Source of the DNA: Armatimonadetes bacterium DC
Lineage (GTDB): Bacteria; Armatimonadota; Fimbriimonadia; Fimbriimonadales; GBS-DC
Assembly (NCBI GenBank): GCA_001442985.1
Contig: LDYB01000023.1
Location: 186,001-250,000, forward strand
DNA length: 64,000 nucleotides
Direction: 5' to 3'
Part shown: in pieces, positions 57,634 through 64,000 of the stretch
Position numbering within the stretch: position 1 is the first letter of the stretch
Layout of the letters: every line of letters starts with the position of its first letter
Notes under the pieces: model-generated
What the model saw: the letters and a program-made list of their open reading frames with translations, nothing else
What the model was told of the DNA's origin: nothing
Databases searched by the model: none
Translations under genes and position numbers: made by a program

Positions 57634-58038
57634 ATGAGAACGCTGATAGTGTGTGTGGTTCTTGCGACACTGATGGGTGTCGCCTGCGCCCAGTCGGGCG
57701 GCGGCTACGACCTTAGCTGGTGGACCATCGACGGCGGCGGGGTCACCTTCGCCACAGGAGGCACTTTCAACCTCGGCGGCACAGTCGGTCAGCCCGACGC
57801 CAGCAACGCCCTCACAGGGGGCACTTACAGCCTCACGGGGGGCTTCTGGTTCACGCCCGCCTGCATTCCCACAAACGGCGATGTGGACGGCAGCGGTTGC
57901 GTGGATGATGCCGACCTCTTGATGGTACTGTTCGCCTTCGGCGCGACAGGCACAAACCCCGCCGATGTGAACTGCGACGCGAATGTAGATGACGCTGACC
58001 TGCTGATCGTGCTGTTCAACTTCGGTAGCGGGTGTTGA
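57634..58038 (+). CDS. Small secreted dockerin-tailed protein
   Basis: 134 residues. Signal peptide about 1-19 (VACAQ). A short Gly-rich beta domain (YDLSWWTIDGGG, LTGGTYSLTGGFWF) precedes the dockerin pair (DVDGSGCVDDADLL / DVNCDANVDDADLL) with VLFAFG and VLFNFG, ending GSGC. The first domain is widespread ahead of such tails. Ribosome site GGAGGTG before the ATG. Unknown role. Confidence 0.82.
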   Translation: MRTLIVCVVLATLMGVACAQSGGGYDLSWWTIDGGGVTFATGGTFNLGGTVGQPDASNALTGGTYSLTGGFWFTPACIPTNGDVDGSGCVDDADLLMVLFAFGATGTNPADVNCDANVDDADLLIVLFNFGSGC

Positions 58039-58043
58039 ACCGT

Positions 58044-58071
58044 GCCCCCTCTCTCGCGAAGGGGAGGGGGC
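58044..58071. terminator. Hairpin between convergent genes
   Basis: GCCCCCTC / GAGGGGGC, an 8-bp stem with a 12-nt loop between the dockerin gene and the convergent diguanylate cyclase. Confidence 0.5.
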
Positions 58072-58072
58072 T

Positions 58073-59080
58073 TCACGCTGCCTGCAGCTGGTTTTTGCCC
58101 GCGCGCTTGGCGGCATAGAGGAGCTGGTCAGTGCGCTCCAGCCACGCCCGCGCCTCTTCCATCTCCTGCAGCACGCTCACGCCTGCGGAGACCGTAATCG
58201 TGAGCAGGTTGCCATCGGGCAGCTGGAATACCTCGCGACGCACCGCGTCCAGAATCTTTTGTGTGATGGCTTTCGCCTCTTTGAGTGTGGTCTCACGCAA
58301 CACAATCGCGAACTCTTCGCCCCCATAACGCGCCACAAAGTCGCCCTTGCGCTTGCACACCCGCACCAGCACCTCCGCAACAGCCTTCAGCACCTCGTCG
58401 CCTGTGGTGTGCCCCCATGTGTCGTTGAGCCGCTTGAAGTCGTCAATATCAATCAGGATGAGCGCCGCGCTGTAGCCAAAAAGCCGATTCAGCTCCACCG
58501 TACTCTGCAGGTGGTGTTCCAATGCGCGGCGGTTGTAGAGTCCTGTGAGGGGGTCTATATGGCTTTCTTTCCGCGCCTGCTCCAGTTCCTGCAGGAGCTG
58601 CCCCATCTGGCTCTGCATCTGCTGGAGGGTCTGCTTATGGCGGCGTTCGCGTTCTTCCAGCATCTGGGTGAGGGCAGTAAGCGCCTGCTTGAGAACCTGC
58701 ACCTCTGTCGGGGGCGATTCGGCAATTTTCTGAATCTGCTGACGCACGGCACGGTCGCCCTCGCCGTCCTCCTGCAGGATGCGCGCCATCCCGCTGATGA
58801 GCTGCCATGTGAGCTCGCGCAGGTCGTTCAGGCTCTGCGCCACGAACGCCTGTTCCGCCCTGCGGTGTTCGCATACGCGCTCTGGGATCCCCTGCACCTG
58901 CCCATCCCGCGCCTGTTGCGCCAGCTTCTGGAAACGGCTTTGAATCTCGCGGGCGCGCTGGTCGGGCAAGTCAAACGCATAGCGTCCGAAGCATTCCAGC
59001 GTTGCCGCGAGCGCTTCGGTGGCAGGCGAATCAGGCTCTACCTCGCCCTCGCAAAACCATCGCCAGAACCGCCATCTCAC
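58073..59080 (-). CDS. Diguanylate cyclase (GGDEF)
   Basis: 335 residues, GTG start at 59080; a GATAAT at 59089-59094 lies 8 nt before it, so it is probably leaderless. The N-terminal part is helical with no sensory domain recognised. The GGDEF domain starts near DPLTGLYNRRALEHHL and has the active site RYGGEEFAIVL. RKGD, five residues before it, is the RxxD inhibitory site that binds product. It should make cyclic di-GMP, which may act on the PilB MshEN domain here (inference). Confidence 0.92.
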   Translation of the reverse strand: MRWRFWRWFCEGEVEPDSPATEALAATLECFGRYAFDLPDQRAREIQSRFQKLAQQARDGQVQGIPERVCEHRRAEQAFVAQSLNDLRELTWQLISGMARILQEDGEGDRAVRQQIQKIAESPPTEVQVLKQALTALTQMLEERERRHKQTLQQMQSQMGQLLQELEQARKESHIDPLTGLYNRRALEHHLQSTVELNRLFGYSAALILIDIDDFKRLNDTWGHTTGDEVLKAVAEVLVRVCKRKGDFVARYGGEEFAIVLRETTLKEAKAITQKILDAVRREVFQLPDGNLLTITVSAGVSVLQEMEEARAWLERTDQLLYAAKRAGKNQLQAA

Positions 59081-59114
59081 ATGAGCCGATTATCGGCACA
59101 GTTTGCCTGAAAAG

Positions 59115-60050
59115 TCAGGGGGTGATGGAGGCTTTGGGTTCCTGCACGATTGCCCGCGCCTGCGGCTGGTTCGCCAGAAGAGAAGCTGACAGCACCACCA
59201 GCATAATCCAGAGGATGTCGGTGATGAGCAGGTGAACCAGCTGCATCCACACAGGCGCCTTGAGCCACACATTCAGCGCGCCCAGCCCCAGCTGCGCCAG
59301 ATACAGCCCATTGAAGCCCAGCGCCAGCCGGAGGATGGTGGGCGAAGGACGCGCCAGGGCAAGATTGGTCAGCACCAGAATCATATAGACGGCAATTCCT
59401 ATCGCCAGCGTGGGGTGATAAATTCGCAACGCGAGCAGGGTTTCGCCCACAAGTGGGTTTTTCTCGATGGCGCCGAGATGGAGCAGTGTGTCGCCGAGCG
59501 CCGTGACCGCGCCGCTCATGCCAATCAAGGTCATCAAAAACAGCGCACCGAACACGCCCCAGCCTGCGCTCCCCTGACCCCGCAGCGCAAAGCGGCTCCC
59601 CCCCGAAGCCCACCATGCGGTCAGCGTGATCCAGCCCAGCAGAATGAAGGTGTTCAGCAAATGCGCCGCCATCCACACCGCCCGCGCCATCGTCACATTA
59701 TCGGCAACCTGCTCGAACAGCACCAGCCCTGCGCCTACCAGCGCCTCAAGCACCATAAACACCATGCTCATCAACGCGCCGAACCGAACAATGTGCTTGC
59801 GTGGGAACGCCCGAAATGCCCAGATAAGCATCGCCAGCACCAGCAGCGCCGCCAGCCCGCTGGTCAAACGGTGGCTATACTCTATCAGCGTTTCCACAGT
59901 AGGGGAACGGGGAATAATCTCGCCGTTGCAGAGCGGCCAGTGGCTTCCACAGCCTGCTCCTGAGCCGGTGGCACGCACATAGGCACCCCACAGAATCACC
60001 AGCACATTATAGCCCAGCACGAGCCAGGCAAACTTGGCGAAACGGCTCAT
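59115..60050 (-). CDS. ctaA: Heme A synthase (CtaA/COX15)
   Basis: 311 residues with eight membrane helices. YVRATGSGAGCGSHWPLCNG carries the paired Cys of the first loop, and EYSHRLTSG, MAAHLLNTFILLG, RIYHPTLAIG and VHLLITDILW supply the conserved His ligands of the two heme sites. It oxidises heme O to heme A for cytochrome oxidase, so aerobic respiration is implied. TATAAT at 60060-60065, 9 nt from the ATG, predicts a leaderless mRNA. No ctaB or cox genes are near. Confidence 0.93.
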   Translation of the reverse strand: MSRFAKFAWLVLGYNVLVILWGAYVRATGSGAGCGSHWPLCNGEIIPRSPTVETLIEYSHRLTSGLAALLVLAMLIWAFRAFPRKHIVRFGALMSMVFMVLEALVGAGLVLFEQVADNVTMARAVWMAAHLLNTFILLGWITLTAWWASGGSRFALRGQGSAGWGVFGALFLMTLIGMSGAVTALGDTLLHLGAIEKNPLVGETLLALRIYHPTLAIGIAVYMILVLTNLALARPSPTILRLALGFNGLYLAQLGLGALNVWLKAPVWMQLVHLLITDILWIMLVVLSASLLANQPQARAIVQEPKASITP

Positions 60051-60455
60051 GGTGGAAAAATTATACCCCGATAAACCCCTCTAAAGATTACGGGCAGGGC
60101 TGCCGATAATTACCAACAGCGACAGGGTACAGGTTGACCAGAGAACCTCCTGCTAAACTTGGTCGCACCTCCCCTACCCCTGGAGAGGCGGGTTCCTCCC
60201 CACCCGCCTCTCGCTCTTGCTCACTCACCCCCAAACTTTTCGGAAAAAGCCCCCTGCGGAACACTGCGCCGCAGGGGGGTGTGGCGGTGGCGCTGGACGG
60301 TGCTGATGAGAGAAGCCTCGCAACCACCGATCTGCCATCCGCCTTGGGGTTTCCCCCGCGCCTGAAGAAGTTTTGCCATACCCCTTCTCAGTGCATATCA
60401 AAAGGAATACGGGGATTCGCCAAAACGGGGGATTCTACGGGGTATAATCCCCCAT
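60051..60455. other. 405-bp intergenic region with strong hairpins
   Basis: No gene. It holds divergent promoters for ctaA (left edge) and cysS (TATAAT at 60443-60448). In between are two strong hairpins: GAGAGGCGGGT/ACCCGCCTCTC (60183-60212) and CCCCCTGCGG/CCGCAGGGGG (60250-60278). The open frames here have unlike composition and are not coding. A small RNA or a decayed repeat is possible. Confidence 0.6.
60443..60448 (+). promoter_or_regulatory. cysS: cysS -10 element, leaderless
   Basis: TATAAT flanked by GGGG and CCCCC, with 7 nt before the ATG at 60456 and no ribosome site. Confidence 0.7.
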
Positions 60456-61886
60456 ATGGGAGAACTGCGCCTGTATAATACGCTCACCCGAAAAGAAGAG
60501 CCGTTTGTGCCCCGCGAGCCGGGCAAAGTGGCGATGTATGCCTGCGGTCTCACCCCCCAAGCGCCTGCCCATGTGGGGCATATGCGCGGCGTGGTCGTGA
60601 TGGATGTCGTGCGCCGATGGCTGGAACAACACGGCTATGAAGTCCACTTCGTGCAGAATTTTACCGATATTGATGACAAAATCATCCGCCGCGCGCAGGA
60701 AGAGGGAATCTCCACGCAACAGGTCGCCGAAAAGTATAGCCAGATGTATATTGAGGACGCGCTGGCGCTCGGCGTGAAACTCCCCCACTTCGTGAAGGTC
60801 ACGGAGAATATGCAGGACATTATCGCGATGGTCAAAAAACTGGTGGACGACGGCTACGCCTATGTGGTGGATGGCGATGTCTACTTTGAGGTGAGCAAGT
60901 TCCCCGAATACGGCAAGCTGTCAGGACGCACGGTGGAAGAGCTGAAAGCAGGGGCGCGGATTGAAGTGGACGAACGCAAGCGCCACCCCGAAGATTTCGC
61001 GCTCTGGAAATCTGCCAAGCCCGGCGAGCCTGCATGGGACAGCCCATGGGGACCCGGACGCCCCGGCTGGCATATCGAATGCTCCGCACTCAGCCTCAAG
61101 TACCTCCAGCCTGCGTTCGATATCCACGCGGGCGGGATGGATCTCATCTTCCCCCACCACGAAAACGAGATTGCCCAATCGGAGGCGTACCTGAACTGCC
61201 AGCAGCCCTTTGCACGCTACTGGCTCCACTGGGGACCCGTGCGCCTGCGCCAGGAGAAGATGTCCAAGTCCACAGGCGTGGTGGTGCCCATTCGCGAGCT
61301 GCGCCAGCAATATGAGCCTGCCGTGATTCGCTTCTTCCTGCTGACGGTGCATTATCGCACGCCGCTGGAGTTCTCTTATGAGCGTCTGGACGAGGCGAAA
61401 GCGGGTCTGGAGCGGATTCGCACGGCTGCCCAGCGTGCGGAGGCGTTCCTGCGGGCGCTCCCCCAGCCCCCTGCGCCCGACGACTCGGTAGCGCAACCCT
61501 ACCGCGAGCAGTTCACCGAAGCGATGGATAACGACTTTAACACCGCGCAGGCGATTGCGGTGGTATTCGAAGTGGTGCGCGAGATTAATCACCGCCTCAA
61601 CACCCCCGAGCTGGCACAGCGCCCCGAAACTGCCGCCGAGCTGCAGGGACTCCTGAACGCTCTCCGCTGGATGATGGAGACCGTGCTGGGCGTGCCCCTG
61701 CAAGCCACAACACCGATGCAGAGCGAGCGTTTTGAGCAACTGATGGGGGCGGTGATTGCGTGGCGAGCCGAACTGCGCGCCCGAAAACTCTACGATCTCG
61801 CCGACCGCATCCGCGACGACCTCAAAGCGATGGGGATTGTGCTGGAAGATAGCCCGCAGGGCACCACATGGCGCCTCGCCGAGTAG
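60456..61886 (+). CDS. cysS: Cysteinyl-tRNA synthetase
   Basis: 476 residues. Class I motifs: HVGHMR (39-44, the HIGH box), NFTDIDDKIIRRA and KMSKS near 268. Zinc ligands are C30 (YACGLT), C209 (HIECSALS), and His/Glu in GMDLIFPHHENEIAQSE. The region around HIGH reads PQAPAHVGHM rather than the usual YDYAHIGHAR, so the sequence is a divergent member. Leaderless start as noted above. It is followed 24 nt later by the thioredoxin-NHL gene. Confidence 0.95.
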   Translation: MGELRLYNTLTRKEEPFVPREPGKVAMYACGLTPQAPAHVGHMRGVVVMDVVRRWLEQHGYEVHFVQNFTDIDDKIIRRAQEEGISTQQVAEKYSQMYIEDALALGVKLPHFVKVTENMQDIIAMVKKLVDDGYAYVVDGDVYFEVSKFPEYGKLSGRTVEELKAGARIEVDERKRHPEDFALWKSAKPGEPAWDSPWGPGRPGWHIECSALSLKYLQPAFDIHAGGMDLIFPHHENEIAQSEAYLNCQQPFARYWLHWGPVRLRQEKMSKSTGVVVPIRELRQQYEPAVIRFFLLTVHYRTPLEFSYERLDEAKAGLERIRTAAQRAEAFLRALPQPPAPDDSVAQPYREQFTEAMDNDFNTAQAIAVVFEVVREINHRLNTPELAQRPETAAELQGLLNALRWMMETVLGVPLQATTPMQSERFEQLMGAVIAWRAELRARKLYDLADRIRDDLKAMGIVLEDSPQGTTWRLAE

Positions 61887-61910
61887 CAGAGGGGTATAAT
61901 CCTGCCTGCT

Positions 61911-63887
61911 ATGAAAACCTTTGTTCTTGGCGGGGGTCTTGTGTTTCTGGGCGTTTTGATGCTCAGCCTGTGGTGGTTCTTCCGCCCCACGCCGCCCCTG
62001 CCTCCGGAGGGTCAAACGATGGAAGGTCAACTCACCGCGCCCGATTTCCCCGATGGACTGGAATGGCTCAACACGGAGCGCCCGCTCAGCCTGCGCGAAC
62101 TGCGTGGCAAAGTTGTGCTACTCGATTTCTGGACCTACTGCTGTATCAACTGTATGCACATTTTGCCCGACCTGAAGCGGCTGGAGCGCAAGTATGCTAA
62201 CGAACTGGTGGTGATCGGCGTCCACTCCGCCAAGTTTTTCACAGAGCAAGAAACCGAAAACGTCCGTCAGGCGATCCTGCGCTACGAGATTGAACACCCC
62301 GTGGTGAACGATAACCAGATGGTCATCTGGAGCCAGTACGCCGTGCGCGCCTGGCCCACCCTCGTGCTAATTGACCCGCAGGGCAAAATTGTGGGCTATC
62401 ATTCGGGCGAGGGCATTTACGAGATTTTTGATAAGGCGATTCAGCAGGTTATTCAGACCTTCGAAGCGCGTGGACAGCTGGACCGTACTCCGTTACGCTT
62501 CAAGCTGGAACGCGAGCGCACACCGCGAACCGTACTCCACTTCCCCGGCAAGGTGCTGGCAGACGAAACGAGCCAGCGACTGTTTATTGCGGATTCTAAT
62601 CATCACCGCATTCTGGTGGTGTCGCTCAAAGACAACACGATTCAGAAGGTGATTGGCTCTGGCGAGGCAGGTTTCGCCGACGGCGCGTTCGACAAAGCCC
62701 GGTTCCGCAATCCACAGGGCATGGCATATGACCCCAAAACCGAGACGCTCTACATCGCCGACACGGACAATCACGCCATTCGCAAGGCGGACTTACGACG
62801 CGAGCAGGTGGAAACGCTCGCGGGCACGGGCGAGCAGAGTCGCGTCTACCCGCCACGCCCTGGCAAGGGCAAAGAAGTCGCGCTGAACTCCCCATGGGAT
62901 GTGGTGCTGCTTGGCGATACGCTTTATATCGCGATGGCAGGCTCCCACCAGCTGTGGCGCTTGGATTTGCAAACGCTTCAAGCAGAGCCACACGCAGGCA
63001 CCGGGCGTGAGGCATGCATCGACGGTCCTCTGCCCGCCAGCGCGCTGGCTCAGCCTTCAGGCATCACCACCGACGGCACGAAACTCTATTTCGCCGACAG
63101 CGAGGTTTCCTGCATCCGGATGGCGGATGTGAACCCTAACGGGCAGCTGGAAACGCTGGTGGGAGGCGACCTGTTTGAATTTGGCGACCGCGACGGCACA
63201 GGACGCGCCGCGCGACTCCAGCACCCGCTCGGCGTGGTCTATGTGGAGGGTATGCTCTATGTTGCCGATACCTATAACAACAAAATCAAGCGGTTAGACC
63301 CCAAAACCCGCCGCATCGAGACCTTCGTTGGCACTGGCGAGGCGGGCGCGACCGACGGCACACAGGCACGCTTCGATGAGCCGGGCGGAATCTCCTATGC
63401 GAACGGCAAACTCTATGTCGCCGACACCAATAACCACCTCATCCGCGTGGTGGATATCAAGACGCGCCAGGTGTCCACGCTCACACTCAAAGGGTTAGAG
63501 CGCATCCGTCCGCCGATGCAGGGACAAACCGCGCTTGTTGAAACGCGCCCCGTTGCCAAAGTGAGAGGCGACTCTTTTACCCTGCGGATTGAGTTTCGCT
63601 TGCCTGAAGGACACAAGCTCAACCCCCACGCCCGCTCGCAGGTTTTCCTCAAAGCAGAGGGCGCCACACTTAACGGCAAGTCCGAAGTGAGCCTTCTCTT
63701 AGACCAGCCCACGCTGGAGATTGCGGGAACGCTCACTCAGCCCGAAGCGGTTATCGAGATTCACGGGACGCTTTACCACTGCGAGTCGCACAACGAGGGA
63801 CTGTGCTACTTTGCAGAGCGCAGGCTACGCCAGCCGATTCAGCGGGGTGGGGCAGAAAACCAGATTCTCGTTTCGGTGCCGTTATAA
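61911..63887 (+). CDS. Membrane-anchored thioredoxin-fold protein with NHL repeats
   Basis: 658 residues. One N-terminal helix (5-24) anchors a TlpA/NHLRC2-like thioredoxin domain (LRELRGKVVLLDFWTYCCIN, CxxC at C78-C81). NHL beta-propeller repeats follow (about 190-510; GFADGAFDKARFRNPQGMAYD, LYIADTDNHAIRK, LYVADTYNNKIKRLD, YVADTNNHLIRVVD). The last 130 residues form a beta domain with two Cys (YHCESHNEGLCYF). Known homologues of this layout (NHLRC2) are widespread but not well understood. Predicted periplasmic thiol-disulfide role. TATAAT at 61895-61900, 10 nt before ATG. Confidence 0.88.
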   Translation: MKTFVLGGGLVFLGVLMLSLWWFFRPTPPLPPEGQTMEGQLTAPDFPDGLEWLNTERPLSLRELRGKVVLLDFWTYCCINCMHILPDLKRLERKYANELVVIGVHSAKFFTEQETENVRQAILRYEIEHPVVNDNQMVIWSQYAVRAWPTLVLIDPQGKIVGYHSGEGIYEIFDKAIQQVIQTFEARGQLDRTPLRFKLERERTPRTVLHFPGKVLADETSQRLFIADSNHHRILVVSLKDNTIQKVIGSGEAGFADGAFDKARFRNPQGMAYDPKTETLYIADTDNHAIRKADLRREQVETLAGTGEQSRVYPPRPGKGKEVALNSPWDVVLLGDTLYIAMAGSHQLWRLDLQTLQAEPHAGTGREACIDGPLPASALAQPSGITTDGTKLYFADSEVSCIRMADVNPNGQLETLVGGDLFEFGDRDGTGRAARLQHPLGVVYVEGMLYVADTYNNKIKRLDPKTRRIETFVGTGEAGATDGTQARFDEPGGISYANGKLYVADTNNHLIRVVDIKTRQVSTLTLKGLERIRPPMQGQTALVETRPVAKVRGDSFTLRIEFRLPEGHKLNPHARSQVFLKAEGATLNGKSEVSLLLDQPTLEIAGTLTQPEAVIEIHGTLYHCESHNEGLCYFAERRLRQPIQRGGAENQILVSVPL

Positions 63888-63891
63888 AAAC

Positions 63892-63967
63892 TGGCAGGGG
63901 CGGCCGGATTCGAACCGACGACCTTCGGTTTTGGAGACCGACGCTCTGCCAGCTGAGCTACGCCCCT
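63892..63967 (-). tRNA. tRNA-Trp (CCA)
   Basis: 76 nt with encoded CCA. Acceptor AGGGGCG/CGCCCCT, anticodon stem TCGGT/ACCGA with loop CTCCAAA (anticodon CCA), T loop TTCGAAT. It lies directly downstream of rpmG. Confidence 0.96.
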
Positions 63968-63976
63968 GCTTCGGTG

Positions 63977-64000
63977 CTACTTCGCCTCGCGATGAAGCAC
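63977..64000 (-). CDS. rpmG: Ribosomal protein L33, last codons only
   Basis: The final 24 nt read, on the minus strand, VLHREAK then TAG. That is the standard C-terminus of L33 (LHREAK). The rest lies beyond the window. The order rpmG then tRNA-Trp is common in bacteria. Confidence 0.8.
   Translation of the reverse strand: MLHREAK

Noticed and set aside
60134-60478. A 114-codon open frame between ctaA and cysS
   Set aside because: It spans two GC-rich hairpins, lacks a ribosome site, and runs past the cysS start in another frame.

Overview
The window reads as a dense, GC-rich (about 60% by eye) bacterial chromosome. I infer a thermophilic member of the Armatimonadota/Fimbriimonadia type. 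The main reason is a distinctive dockerin-like C-terminal tail (a DADLL motif twice, then a terminal Gly-Cys) on six secreted proteins, alongside HAF-repeat proteins and a PEP-CTERM protein. This is a pattern-based guess; no marker phylogeny was run. There are about 48 protein genes, two tRNAs, no rRNA, no CRISPR array and no recognisable transposase.

Layout. 0.2-1.8 kb: a dockerin-tailed secreted protein, a dispersed repeat, and the debris of a restriction-modification (R-M) locus. 1.8-6.0 kb: a coiled-coil membrane protein with a MoxR ATPase, then a Tat-exported oxidoreductase. 6.1-7.2 kb: a solitary DNA methyltransferase between 26-bp direct repeats, one of which is the 3' end of the next gene. 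7.2-14.7 kb: the prfB operon (with a programmed frameshift), divergent Rieske-sufS-sufU, a response regulator, purA and greA. 14.8-17.8 kb: a coupled methyltransferase/PD-(D/E)XK nuclease pair, probably a complete R-M system, beside tRNA-Gln. 18-25 kb: transaldolase-like enzyme, alcohol dehydrogenase, and the pilB-pilT-pilC-pilD type IV pilus operon. 25-40.5 kb: secreted and surface proteins (dockerin-tailed, BNR, SLBB export, D,D-carboxypeptidase, HAF repeats) interspersed with ppdK and a nuoA-nuoC pair. 40.5-52 kb: rluB operon, hutU, a GAF histidine kinase, a GDSL hydrolase, a PEP-CTERM protein, trpD and an ABC/CDF operon. 52-64 kb: a large BTAD/ATPase/TPR regulator split by an in-frame amber codon, two secreted proteins, a diguanylate cyclase, ctaA, cysS, a thioredoxin-NHL protein, tRNA-Trp and the last codons of rpmG.

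How it fits together. The content is housekeeping (sulfur and Fe-S assembly, translation, respiration, purine and Trp synthesis) plus a cell-surface program: type IV pili, polysaccharide export, and proteins sharing one C-terminal tag. Three loci carry DNA methyltransferases in different states: intact with a nuclease partner, solitary in a repeat-bounded insert, and decayed beside a dispersed repeat. This suggests repeated gain and loss of R-M genes.

Many genes carry a -10 hexamer (TATAAT, TATACT, TACTAT or similar) only 6-10 nt before the start codon and no Shine-Dalgarno sequence, which predicts leaderless mRNAs. This rule also fixes several starts, including those of prfB and the restriction-nuclease candidate.
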